Source of the DNA: Meira nashicola
Taxonomy: Eukaryota > Basidiomycota > Exobasidiomycetes > Exobasidiales > Brachybasidiaceae
DNA: 64,000 nucleotides
Reading direction: 5' to 3'
Assembly: GCA_001600355.1 (NCBI GenBank)
Contig: BCJU01000003.1
Span: forward strand, 1,802,519 to 1,866,518
Notes under the pieces: model-generated
What the model was told of the DNA's origin: nothing
What the model saw: only the letters and a program-made list of their open reading frames with translations
The model's database searches: none
Part shown: one piece after another, positions 18,801 to 27,474 of the stretch
Layout of the letters: the number at the start of each line of letters is the position of its first letter
Position numbering within the stretch: the first letter of the stretch is position 1
Position numbers and translations under genes: made by a program

Positions 18801-19991
18801 ATGGCGGGCATCAATCCAGGCGATTCAAAGTTGAAATTTGAGAGTAGTGAAGAGGTAAAAGTTGCTCCAACTTTTGAAGCTCTTGGATTGAAAGAAGATC
18901 TTTTAAGAGGAGTATATGCGTACAACTTTGAACGTCCATCTGCAATTCAACAAAGAGCAATTTTACCAATCATACGTGGAAGGGACGTTATTGCTCAAGC
19001 ACAATCAGGAACGGGTAAAACTGCAACATTTTCCATTTCAGCATTACAGAATACAGATACTACTTTACGTGAAACACAAGTTTTAGTTTTATCTCCAACC
19101 AGAGAATTAGCAACGCAAATTCAAAGTGTTATTTTAGCATTAGGCGATTATATGAACATTCAATGTCACGCATGCATTGGAGGTACTTCAGTTGGAGAGG
19201 ATATAAGAAAACTTGAATATGGACAGCATATCGTTTCAGGTACGCCAGGAAGGGTGTTTGATATGATCAAACGTCGTCATTTACGAACAAAGAATATAAA
19301 AATGCTCATTATGGATGAAAGTGACGAGCTACTAAATATGGGATTCAAAGATCAAATTTACGACATCTATCGATATCTACCACCGGCAACACAAGTTGTT
19401 CTCTTATCCGCAACCCTACCCCACGATGTTCTAGAAATGACGACAAAATTCATGACAGATCCCGTTCGGATTTTAGTCAAACGTGATGAATTGACATTGG
19501 AAGGGATCAAGCAATTCTTTGTTTCTGTAGAAAAAGAAGATTGGAAATTTGACACTCTTTGTGATCTTTATGATAGTTTAACAATCACTCAAGCTGTCAT
19601 CTTTTGTAATACACGTAGAAAAGTGGATTGGTTAACGGAAAAAATGAGAGAAGCAAATTTTCAAGTTAGTTCAATGCACGGAGAAATGCAACAAAAAGAA
19701 CGCGATGCTATAATGAACGAGTTTCGTCAAGGTAGCAGTCGTGTCTTGATCACTACCGATGTTTGGGCTCGAGGAATTGACGTTGCAGGCGTTAGCTTGT
19801 GCATTAATTATGATTTACCAAGCAATCGTGAGAATTATATCCATCGAATCGGCAGAACTGGAAGATTCGGTCGTAAAGGTGTTGCAATCAATTTTGTCAC
19901 GATTGAAGATGTTCGAATCTTGCGGGATATCGAACAATATTATGCTACCCAAATTGATGAGATGCCTGTTCGGGTTGAGGATCTCTTGTAA
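18801..19991 (+). CDS. FAL1: eIF4A-III family DEAD-box RNA helicase (Fal1/DDX48)
   Basis: A 396-residue RNA helicase collinear with eIF4A-III over its whole length. Q-motif region at about 43-60; Walker A AQSGTGKT (67-74); motif Ia SPTREL; motif II DESD (171-174) in place of DEAD; SAT (202-204); motif [15 protein letters not shown]; motif V and VI region [13 protein letters not shown] and HRIGRTGR. The stretch [18 protein letters not shown] and the C-terminal [16 protein letters not shown] are hallmarks of eIF4A-III rather than eIF4A. In yeast Fal1 works in 40S rRNA processing; in animals and many fungi eIF4A-III is the exon-junction anchor. Ala to Ser in motif II is a conservative change; I recall similar fungal sequences but cannot verify this here. 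The start is ATG 18801. Confidence 0.93.
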   Translation: MAGINPGDSKLKFESSEEVKVAPTFEALGLKEDLLRGVYAYNFERPSAIQQRAILPIIRGRDVIAQAQSGTGKTATFSISALQNTDTTLRETQVLVLSPTRELATQIQSVILALGDYMNIQCHACIGGTSVGEDIRKLEYGQHIVSGTPGRVFDMIKRRHLRTKNIKMLIMDESDELLNMGFKDQIYDIYRYLPPATQVVLLSATLPHDVLEMTTKFMTDPVRILVKRDELTLEGIKQFFVSVEKEDWKFDTLCDLYDSLTITQAVIFCNTRRKVDWLTEKMREANFQVSSMHGEMQQKERDAIMNEFRQGSSRVLITTDVWARGIDVAGVSLCINYDLPSNRENYIHRIGRTGRFGRKGVAINFVTIEDVRILRDIEQYYATQIDEMPVRVEDLL

Positions 19992-20076
19992 ATTAGAAGC
20001 AGAAAAATGTATAGTATATCCTTTTGAGCATATTGTTATAATTCATTCAAAAAAGTGTCATTTATGCATGAATATT

Positions 20077-20101
20077 GATGATGATGATGATGATGATGAT
20101 G
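20077..20101 (+). repeat. (GAT)8 microsatellite
   Basis: Eight GAT units in the short interval between the convergent FAL1 and SPC2 genes, probably within the 3' untranslated region of one of them. It is not part of a recognised coding sequence. Confidence 0.85.
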
Positions 20102-20146
20102 AAGGGGGTATCGATACAAATGTGTGGTAGCTCGGTTCATATTCTT

Positions 20147-21034
20147 TCACTGCCCAAATGCTTTCTCCAAACTTGAAATAAGCCTTTGTTCAAAGATATC
20201 TTCACAGAATTCACCTTCCTCTGTGAACCATTCGCCCAAATGACCCAATTCAACCTTTTTGTTCTTTGCTTCACGTAAAAGACTCTTTCCTCCGTTACTC
20301 TTGCGTGTATAATCGATTGTCAAGGTATATACCGGAGGAGTTGTCCACTTTTTACCATCTGCCGAAGCTGTTTTAGCAGTAATTGGTTTTGGCAAAGCCG
20401 GAGAAGCGATCGTCAAACGTTCAGTTTCGATCCTTTTTGCCAGCATTTTACGTTTTCCTACAAAGATTGTCGATGCAGTATAGTATGAATCAATTCCTGC
20501 GATGATCATCAAAACAGCATAAATTACAACTGCGATTCCACATGCATGTTTATTCTTTTGCCATTCTTTTTCGATAAAGTATGACCATGCACTTGTACCG
20601 ATCATGATCGCAGATCCAATAAATCCGATCGCCAAACGTAAATCTGTATGAAAATGAGAAGCCTTGAAAGGTGGAAAAGGCTCTGTTGATGCATCTGCTG
20701 GAACACGTAATAGAGAAGCAGTTGATGAAGATGGTGATGTCGGTGAAGTGGGAGAAGATGCACCACTACCAGAAGGGCTCAAGCCGGGAGCTGGTGCTAG
20801 TGAAGAAGACATCGAAGTTCGTGTAAGAATCTAAAGATGGAATCGGCATAATTTGATAAGTTATCTGATGATATGCGTGAATCGCGATCCTATACTCACC
20901 CTTTCTACTGCTTCATCACATGTCGTTTTAAGCTCGACTAAGCTTGAATTATCGACATAAATACGTTCTTCAGGTGCTCTTTGTTGTTCTCCTACTCTAT
21001 TACTGATCGCATCTTTCTCTTTTGAGACCGCCAT
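20147..21034 (-). CDS. SPC2: signal peptidase complex subunit 2 (Spc2/SPC25), two exons
   Basis: Spliced coding sequence: exon 1 is 21034-20900 (45 codons from the ATG), exon 2 is 20830-20147; total 272 residues. Exon 1 encodes an N-terminal region with IYVDNSSLVELKTTCDEAVER, abbreviated here as the VDNSSL...DEAVER block typical of Spc2. Exon 2 contains a Ser/Pro linker, two transmembrane helices (about residues 110-132 and 142-163) and the cytosolic C-terminal domain ending in a helical LISSLEKAFGQ. Spc2 is a non-catalytic subunit of the ER signal peptidase that links it to the Sec61 channel. Exon 2 alone starts with an ATG 18 bases in and could be mistaken for the complete gene, but it would then lack the conserved N-terminus. 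The Ser/Pro linker is long for the family. Confidence 0.85.
20831..20899 (-). other. spliceosomal intron in SPC2 (69 nt, phase 0)
   Basis: Read on the minus strand, the donor is GTGAGT directly after an AGG codon and the acceptor is CTTTAG. The 69-base length keeps the frame, and an in-frame TAG, the acceptor itself, blocks read-through from upstream. Exon 1 coding sequence matches the conserved Spc2 N-terminus, which supports the splice. Confidence 0.8.
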
Positions 21035-21919
21035 GATTTGCTGAAATTTCGATGAATGTCAGCGAAAGGAAGAAAAGAGGCACGCAACGTAACGCTTGCT
21101 GTGCTTGCACCTTATTTTTTACACTAGTTCTTTTGGCATAGGCGGCCAGCTTTGCAAAAGAATTTCCAACGGCCTTATGAAGTTTACGCCCACGCCGCCC
21201 AACTTCAAGAAGCGCCGCTGCTCTTCTATAATGCAACAAACACTCCAAACAATATTCATCAGAATTTGTGTGTCTTTGAGAAAACTAATACGTTCTCAGT
21301 CATCTAAAGTCTATCTCTGTTCGATGAATGCCACATAATTAGGTAAAACCATAAGAAAGCCCTAACAATTTCCTTGGCACTACTCTAATAATAAGATCGG
21401 AAATCGAAATTTATAACTCTTGTCAAAACAAACATCAATCTATCCCAATCCTCCGCTTCCATTTGGTCCTGTGCAGAAGCATCATATATCGATCCCTCTT
21501 GGTGGAGAGGTTTGATTGCTTGTAGCGTACAAAAGCTAACTCTCGAAGAAACTTCCCAAGGGGCAAAACATCTTTACAACCGCACCCGCAATATTTCAGT
21601 GCTCAACTGCACTTGAAAAATTTCCCGTTTAATCCTACTACCTAAACGCGCAGCGCGCTATACCGTACTTCTTTCTAGACTATGCCTGCAAGCAGAATTA
21701 TCAAAATGAAATTTTTTATTTTAGTTTTTTGGCTCATCACCATCATCGAAAACTTCTTCTTTCTTTACAAAGTCCATTTTATTTTTGGATTTTGTTCGAT
21801 CTTTGTTCAATCAAACAAACAATACTTGCGCGTCTATTTTGATCGCAGTATACCTTTTATCGTTAAAAATAGAAGGTGCTACGATCGAACGACGTTCAAG
21901 CATCTCTTTTTAAACAAAA
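21035..21919. promoter_or_regulatory. divergent promoter region between SPC2 and the eIF4B gene
   Basis: About 0.9 kb of mixed composition. It holds one GCGCAGCGC (21648-21656). An 82-codon upstream ORF at 21682-21930 overlaps the eIF4B start codon and could act as a uORF if that part is transcribed. No gene is recognised. Confidence 0.5.
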
Positions 21920-23650
21920 ATGGCACCTAAAAAGCAAAAACAGTCGCTTGCCGACTTCTTAGCTGATGAAACAACCGGAAAGGTCGATTGGGCAGATGAT
22001 TTTGACGATCTTCCAGCAGCTCCACTTCCGAGAACTGATCGTGGTATTCCACAACGTGGTTCGGATTGGTTGGCTTCTATGCCTGATCGTGCAGATCGCG
22101 ATCGTTCTTCCGGCCCAGGTTCAGAGAGACAATCCTATCCTGCTCGTGAGGAATTACCTCTTCCAACGCAACCGCCTTACACAGCTTTCATTGGTAACCT
22201 CTCCTTCGACGTATCTGAAGAAGATATTAGCAACTTTTTCGCTCCCGATCAAACGACAAGTGTTCGTCTCGTGACAGGAGGAGATGGTCGCCAAAAAGGC
22301 TTTGGCTACGTAGAATTCGAGACTCTTGATGGTCTCAAAAATGCTCTTACCAAGTCAGGTTCTCAATTGACAGGTAGAACAGCTCGTGTGAGCGTCGCTG
22401 AGCCTAGAGAAGCCAAAGGTCCAGCATTTTCTAGCGTGGCTGAAGAAGCAACCCAATGGCGTCGTGCAGGACCTCTTCCTCCTTCTTCTGATGGAGCTTC
22501 CGGACCTGGTCGTCGTGGTGGAGATCGCCCAGGCTACAATCGGTTCGAATCAAGCGGCGGTAGTAGCGGTTTCGATAACATGGACGTTGGCCCTGGCGGT
22601 CGTTCTGGATTCGGATCTAAATTTGCTCCATCTGCTCCTCGTGAACCACGTAGAAACGTTGAGCCTCTTGAGCCAAGTCAAGGTGACAATGCATCAGATT
22701 GGCGAACTGGAAAACCGGTGAGCGAAGTTGCATCTCCCGTTCATTCTTCTCGTCGTCCTTCGGCAAGTCCGGCTGCAGCTGGCGCAGAAGGTGGACGTGC
22801 ACCTTCTTTCCGTCGTCATGGTGACGCTACTGAAGTAGATGAGAAATACGCCAACCAAGAAAGACTTGGTTTCGGATCTAAATTTGTCGCTACACCACCG
22901 GATTCTCCTTCCGTACAAAAGCGATCAGGTTTCGGATTTGACCGAAGAAATAAAGATGCCGCTGCTGCCACTGCTGCTGCAAGTGCTGGAGATGGTGCCG
23001 ATACATGGCGTTCAGTTCGTCGTCCTAGCGCAAACGGTCCTGCATCAAATGGTGCCAGCAAGAACACTGAAGCAACATCTGCAGCAGAACCTACTCAAAG
23101 GAAAAAGTTGGAATTAAAACCACGTTCAGCACCTGTTGGAGGAGATGCTCCTTCTGATGCCGCTTCGTCCGATAAAGGTAACAACCCATTCGGTAATGCC
23201 AGACCGGTTGATGCTTCTGAACGTCAACGCGAGATCGAAGAAAAGATGGCACAACGCGAACAAGAACGTAAAGAAGAAGACCGTAAACGTCGTGAAAAGC
23301 AAAAAGCTGAACGAGAAAAGACACTCGAAAATGTTCCAACTGGGCCCAAAGCTGACCGGAGCCGCAACAATGGACGTGCAAATGAAAAGGGAGAACGATC
23401 GAATTCTTCATCAGATGAAAAAGCCGTTAATGGAGAAGGAGTGAAATCGCCAACAACTGCATCGGGCACACCCAAACAACCAGCACCAACTGGTGCTTGG
23501 GGTGGCGGTAGAAAGCCAAGCGGTGCTTTAGCAGGAAAGCAAGAAGAAGGAGAGCAACAAGATCAAGAAGCCAGTACAGAGCAATCAACAAAATCTGATG
23601 TTGATAATCTGACAAGTAATGTAGAAGCTGTATCTGTCAATGATGCATGA
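21920..23650 (+). CDS. translation initiation factor eIF4B (Tif3-like)
   Basis: A 576-residue RNA-binding protein. The N-terminus has KKQKQSLADFLADE and the acidic WADDFDDLP motif seen in fungal eIF4B. One RRM spans about 88-163, with RNP2 AFIGNLSF and RNP1 KGFGYVEF. Low-complexity Gly/Arg/Ser repeats follow, including two copies of a GFGSKF motif (near residues 231 and 315) and Trp-containing units (ASDWRTGKPV, DTWRSVRRPS). The C-terminal part is a long Glu/Lys/Arg helix (about 434-475, QREIEEKMAQREQERKEED) and a Ser-rich tail. eIF4B stimulates the eIF4A helicase and ribosome loading on mRNA. The start at ATG 21920 is supported by the conserved N-terminus. No intron is evident. Confidence 0.9.
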   Translation: MAPKKQKQSLADFLADETTGKVDWADDFDDLPAAPLPRTDRGIPQRGSDWLASMPDRADRDRSSGPGSERQSYPAREELPLPTQPPYTAFIGNLSFDVSEEDISNFFAPDQTTSVRLVTGGDGRQKGFGYVEFETLDGLKNALTKSGSQLTGRTARVSVAEPREAKGPAFSSVAEEATQWRRAGPLPPSSDGASGPGRRGGDRPGYNRFESSGGSSGFDNMDVGPGGRSGFGSKFAPSAPREPRRNVEPLEPSQGDNASDWRTGKPVSEVASPVHSSRRPSASPAAAGAEGGRAPSFRRHGDATEVDEKYANQERLGFGSKFVATPPDSPSVQKRSGFGFDRRNKDAAAATAAASAGDGADTWRSVRRPSANGPASNGASKNTEATSAAEPTQRKKLELKPRSAPVGGDAPSDAASSDKGNNPFGNARPVDASERQREIEEKMAQREQERKEEDRKRREKQKAEREKTLENVPTGPKADRSRNNGRANEKGERSNSSSDEKAVNGEGVKSPTTASGTPKQPAPTGAWGGGRKPSGALAGKQEEGEQQDQEASTEQSTKSDVDNLTSNVEAVSVNDA

Positions 23651-24228
23651 AAATTTGCTTGATAATATTTTTGTATTATGGATCGCAAGGTGTAGTTTTT
23701 TCCATAACTGCATGCAATGGACGATAGGCTTTCATTCAATTCTCTTTCTTCTATCGATCTTTGGCAAATGAGCGCTATTTGTACTCGTATTCTGGGATTT
23801 GCAGAGATCTTCATATGGTACTGCTTTGCTTTCAAGACTGTTTTGTCGATCTTGTCACCGGTTCCCATCCCGCTGTTCAACCTTCTTTCATGCCTATCTT
23901 TCATTACCTCCCTTTCTTCGAAATTCCCCCTCAAAAGATTCGAGATTTCTGTCTCATCAACCGACCAATATGACTACTCTTTTTTGGTCATTTTGGGCTT
24001 CATTCGTGTATATTGATATATGATTCCAACTATTGACTTGTTATGTGATTTTTGAGTGATTGAGTTTAAAAAGACAGGGCTGCTGTGCGCCTAGACTATG
24101 TTGGTACGCGAATTGCCAAGTCTTGAATGCATTTAGCGTGCGCTGTGTAGCGTCACAACAACTTCTTAACACTCATCAATGCATACTTGCTTTCTCTTCA
24201 ACAACCAATCGAGGTAGGGATATCGGAT
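23651..24228. other. spacer between eIF4B and VPS23 genes
   Basis: Contains the 3' end of eIF4B and the promoter of VPS23. Several 60-100-codon ORFs overlap in all frames but show no domain or consistent composition. No RNA gene is seen. Confidence 0.5.
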
Positions 24229-25911
24229 ATGAATCATGGTGTCGTACAAAGGTGGTTACGACAGGTAGTCGGTCCATATGATGATCCAGATCGCGTTTAT
24301 GCAGATGTTGATAGAACTTTAATCGCAAATTCTTCGTTATCGCCAAAGACAGAAGTTTATACGTATGATGATGGAAGGTCGCAATTATTATTAGTATTGA
24401 CAGGAACTGTACCTATGCAGTATAGAGCTGCAACATATAATATTCCAGTGGCATTTTGGATTCCAAGATCATATCCTAAACAACATCCTTTGGCATACGT
24501 CACGCCAACGAATGATATGTTGGTTAGAAAAGGTAGACATGTCGATCTTAGCGGTCGTATTGGTGGAGAGTATTTGGAAAGGTGGCAGAGAAAATGGGAA
24601 GGATGTAACTTGTTGGAATTGGTACAAGATTGTCAATCCATCTTTGGACAAGAGCCACCAGTATACGCAAAGCCAAAAGATCCAATCGCTAATGCTCAAA
24701 TAAGGACAGGCTCAGCCTCACCAAGAGCATCTACCAGCGCCATGACTCCTGTTCAGAATGTGCAACAATCGCCTATAGATCCACGCGAACGTGCTCCGCC
24801 TTCAAGACCAGGACAAGATCAATCCCCGGCAAGTATGCTATCTGGACCTCCAAGACGGCCGCCGAAATTGCATCAAAGTTCAGGTACCTTTGACGAAGGT
24901 AGAAGATTCTCCAACGGAGCAGATTACGCTGCTTCGACAAATTCTCCCTCTTTCAATCCCCAAAACCGTTGGACAACATCACCTGCAGGACCGCATTCTC
25001 CGATGATGAATTCTGAGTATGGTCAAAGATACACAGCTGAGCCAGGTGCAATGCGACCTAGAGAATTTCAAGGACAGCCAGAACAAACGGGCAGACAAGC
25101 TTCTTGGAGTGGTTACAATGGCTCATCAAGTCATCTACCTTTTCATGTAAACGGACCAAGTGGCCAATCGCATCGAGCAGCATCCTATTCTTCTACTACA
25201 TCATCCAACGAAACAGCTCGACAAAACAGGCCTGAATCAAATGCTGCTCCGCCAATACCTCCCTTGCCGTATTCTCACCAGCAGTCTCATCCTTATGGCC
25301 AGCCAAATGTTAGTCAGCACGATCCTTCTAATCGACAGTCTTACGACCCTAGCCAACGTGGACCAAATGTTGGAAGTGCGGCTCCTGCACCCGCTCCGCC
25401 TAGACCGCCTAATCCGGAATTGCTTTACATGCACAATTTGTTGTACAACAAAATCCAAGCAAGGATCCATCATTTACGTACAACATGTGAACAATCGCAA
25501 GAACAAATGAAGCTATTATCGGATGATTTAGATCGTGGAGAGATGGCTGTAAAAGATGAAATGGCTAGGTTAGAAGCAGTTCGTGATATTTGTCGTTCGA
25601 CGGGTGATCAATTAGAACAAACGGTAGAAGCAGCAAAACAAAGGATAGCAGAATTACATGCAAGAGAAGAACCGGACATCGATGGAGTATTATCGGCAAC
25701 TAGTTTAGTGGGAAATCAGTTGATCGAATTGGTAGCAGAAGATAATGCAATCGAAGATACATTGTATCATTTAGGAAGAGCATTAAATTCAGAAGTGTTG
25801 GATTTGGATCGATTCTTGAAACAAACAAGATTTTTAGCACGTGAACAATTCATGAGAAGAGCATTAGCACAAAAGATTTCTCAAGGGATGGGATGGGAAT
25901 CAATTCCTTAA
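24229..25911 (+). CDS. VPS23: ESCRT-I subunit Vps23/Tsg101
   Basis: A 560-residue protein with the full Tsg101 layout. A UEV ubiquitin-binding domain covers about 1-145 (EVYTYDDGRSQLLLVLTG, VAFWIPRSYPKQHP, HVDLSGRIGGEYLERW, LLELVQDCQSIFGQEPP). A Pro/Ser/Gln-rich linker extends to about 385, a coiled coil lies at about 400-475, and the C-terminal steadiness box is at about 485-560 (VLSATSLVGNQLIELVAEDNAIEDTL in outline). ESCRT-I sorts ubiquitinated membrane proteins into multivesicular bodies; in fungi it also serves Rim/Pal pH sensing. The start is the first ATG (24229); 14 upstream codons begin only at TTG. The position of the UEV start relative to the ATG matches the family. Complete and apparently intronless. 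Confidence 0.92.
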   Translation: MNHGVVQRWLRQVVGPYDDPDRVYADVDRTLIANSSLSPKTEVYTYDDGRSQLLLVLTGTVPMQYRAATYNIPVAFWIPRSYPKQHPLAYVTPTNDMLVRKGRHVDLSGRIGGEYLERWQRKWEGCNLLELVQDCQSIFGQEPPVYAKPKDPIANAQIRTGSASPRASTSAMTPVQNVQQSPIDPRERAPPSRPGQDQSPASMLSGPPRRPPKLHQSSGTFDEGRRFSNGADYAASTNSPSFNPQNRWTTSPAGPHSPMMNSEYGQRYTAEPGAMRPREFQGQPEQTGRQASWSGYNGSSSHLPFHVNGPSGQSHRAASYSSTTSSNETARQNRPESNAAPPIPPLPYSHQQSHPYGQPNVSQHDPSNRQSYDPSQRGPNVGSAAPAPAPPRPPNPELLYMHNLLYNKIQARIHHLRTTCEQSQEQMKLLSDDLDRGEMAVKDEMARLEAVRDICRSTGDQLEQTVEAAKQRIAELHAREEPDIDGVLSATSLVGNQLIELVAEDNAIEDTLYHLGRALNSEVLDLDRFLKQTRFLAREQFMRRALAQKISQGMGWESIP

Positions 25912-27258
25912 ATCATAGAAAACTTGTATAACTAATGATTAAGAATTGATCAATGTGAAATATATAATTAACAATCCTCCTGAAAGCGGTGGCGGTGGAG
26001 GATAATAAGATTCTTTTTAAGATTCTTTGAAAGAGTGGCATTTAAAGGGGTCTATCCTATTAAGCGAATCGTCGATTAATCACAATCACACTTTGTTATC
26101 ATTTTTAAGTTTCAATTTCGTTGGTTTCCGGATATCCGCATTTTTTTGGGTTTAAACTGGCTTGTGCTTTACAACTTACATTTTGGCGCTTTGCAACAAT
26201 CGAAGTACATACATGCATGGCCTTGTGGTCCTTTGCTGCTTTTATGTTTGTATGCATAAATCATGCAGGATGAGGGGTTTTTGCTCCACTCGCGCATTCT
26301 TCACTCAAATTGCGACTTTTTCCTGTTTATGTTTAAGGATTTAAGCCTTGAGTAATACACAAAATAAAATAAGACGCCCTTCTTAACCTGAGTCACTTTC
26401 GGGGCTTGTACTTTTTTTTAAGCTATTGTTCTTTAGTAAGAAATGGATGATGCGTTATAACATAAGAACCCTATACTTTTGTGATGATAAGAAAAGATAT
26501 ATAAGAAAGTTACTCCTACTTCTTCTTGATAAAATAATGTGCTCAACAAAACATTACCCTCTAGAATCGGATACTATCTTGCATGTAGGGTGTCCACCTA
26601 TTTTTTGTGTGATTATTTTTGTAAGAGCGGAGTGGAACTGCATATGCATGTATAAAAAAATTGACTGGCTGTGTAGTGTCCGCCCAGACTCTGAAAGTAG
26701 TGTGTATGCGTGTGTGCATGTATGTATGTAGTCTACGTATCGGTAAGGTTAAAGGGCCAATTCCGACTGTCCACGCTAATATACAAAAAATAAAAGGCAA
26801 TTTATCAGTCAAGCTTTATGCTAATGTACATCACACACCAAAAAAAGTGGTTCATCATACCTTACAGGTGCTGATAATCATTCGGCCAAACTTTGATTGC
26901 TATTGATAAACCGACTTACCATCATCTTTCTGACCAATTTATACAAAGAATATTTCAAAAAGGTCGAAAGTGCAATCGTAATAGTCAAGTATACAAAATC
27001 AAGAAAAGCAAGAATGAGATTGATGCTATCCTGACAAAGTTACACACAACATTGCGCTGCACTTTCACATCTGGATTACTCATTAACGTTCTGCTGTCAA
27101 ATCAAGCACGATAAACGCTCAATCGAACAAGATCATTCCTTTTCATCGAAATTTACCAAGAAATTTGACTAAGTCTAGGGCAACCTTAGTCTTACTAATC
27201 AATACTCATTGTCTTCACACCATCATCATCTGCTCATCTTGTCGTGATCGACCTTTAG
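25912..27258. other. large spacer upstream of the Gid7-like gene
   Basis: AT-rich sequence of about 1.3 kb with several GTATGTATG/CATACATG-type tracts (26203-26217, 26700-26730). It ends in a splice-acceptor-like CTTTAG (27253-27258) that immediately precedes an open reading frame continuous with Gid7. A 5' exon and intron of Gid7 may lie here. Donor-like GTAAGG occurs at 26742, but I could not identify a convincing first exon. Confidence 0.5.
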
Positions 27259-27474
27259 CCCACAACGCAGCGCAGATACCAAGGACAGGGGGAGGGTGAT
27301 AGGCCTTCAAAGCGGGCCAGGCTTGCAAGGGAGTCCAATTCACACAACCAAGGATCTTCATATTCACAATCTTCTTCAACGCAAACTATTACTTCTCAAA
27401 TTCGTCCACTAGGACAACCTCCTTCTATACCTTCTATCTTAAATAACAATCCTTCCGCTCAACAAAAGGACATT
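27259..27474 (+). other. probable additional coding exon sequence of GID7
   Basis: Seventy-two stop-free codons in frame with the ATG at 27475. They follow a CTTTAG whose last three bases are an in-frame TAG, the same acceptor style as in SPC2. The translation has the Ser/Gln/Asn bias of the neighbouring N-terminus and an SKRARLARES segment reminiscent of the basic stretch near the start of fungal WDR26 proteins. There is no ATG in the stretch, so an upstream exon would be needed. Confidence 0.55.

Noticed and set aside
21000..21248. 82-codon minus-strand ORF over SPC2 exon 1
   Set aside because: Overlaps the conserved Spc2 first exon in another frame; the exon explains the region better.
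26661..26906. Gid7 first exon candidate ending at GTAAGG (26742)
   Set aside because: The peptide before the donor is derived from a TG/TA repeat tract and does not look like a protein start.
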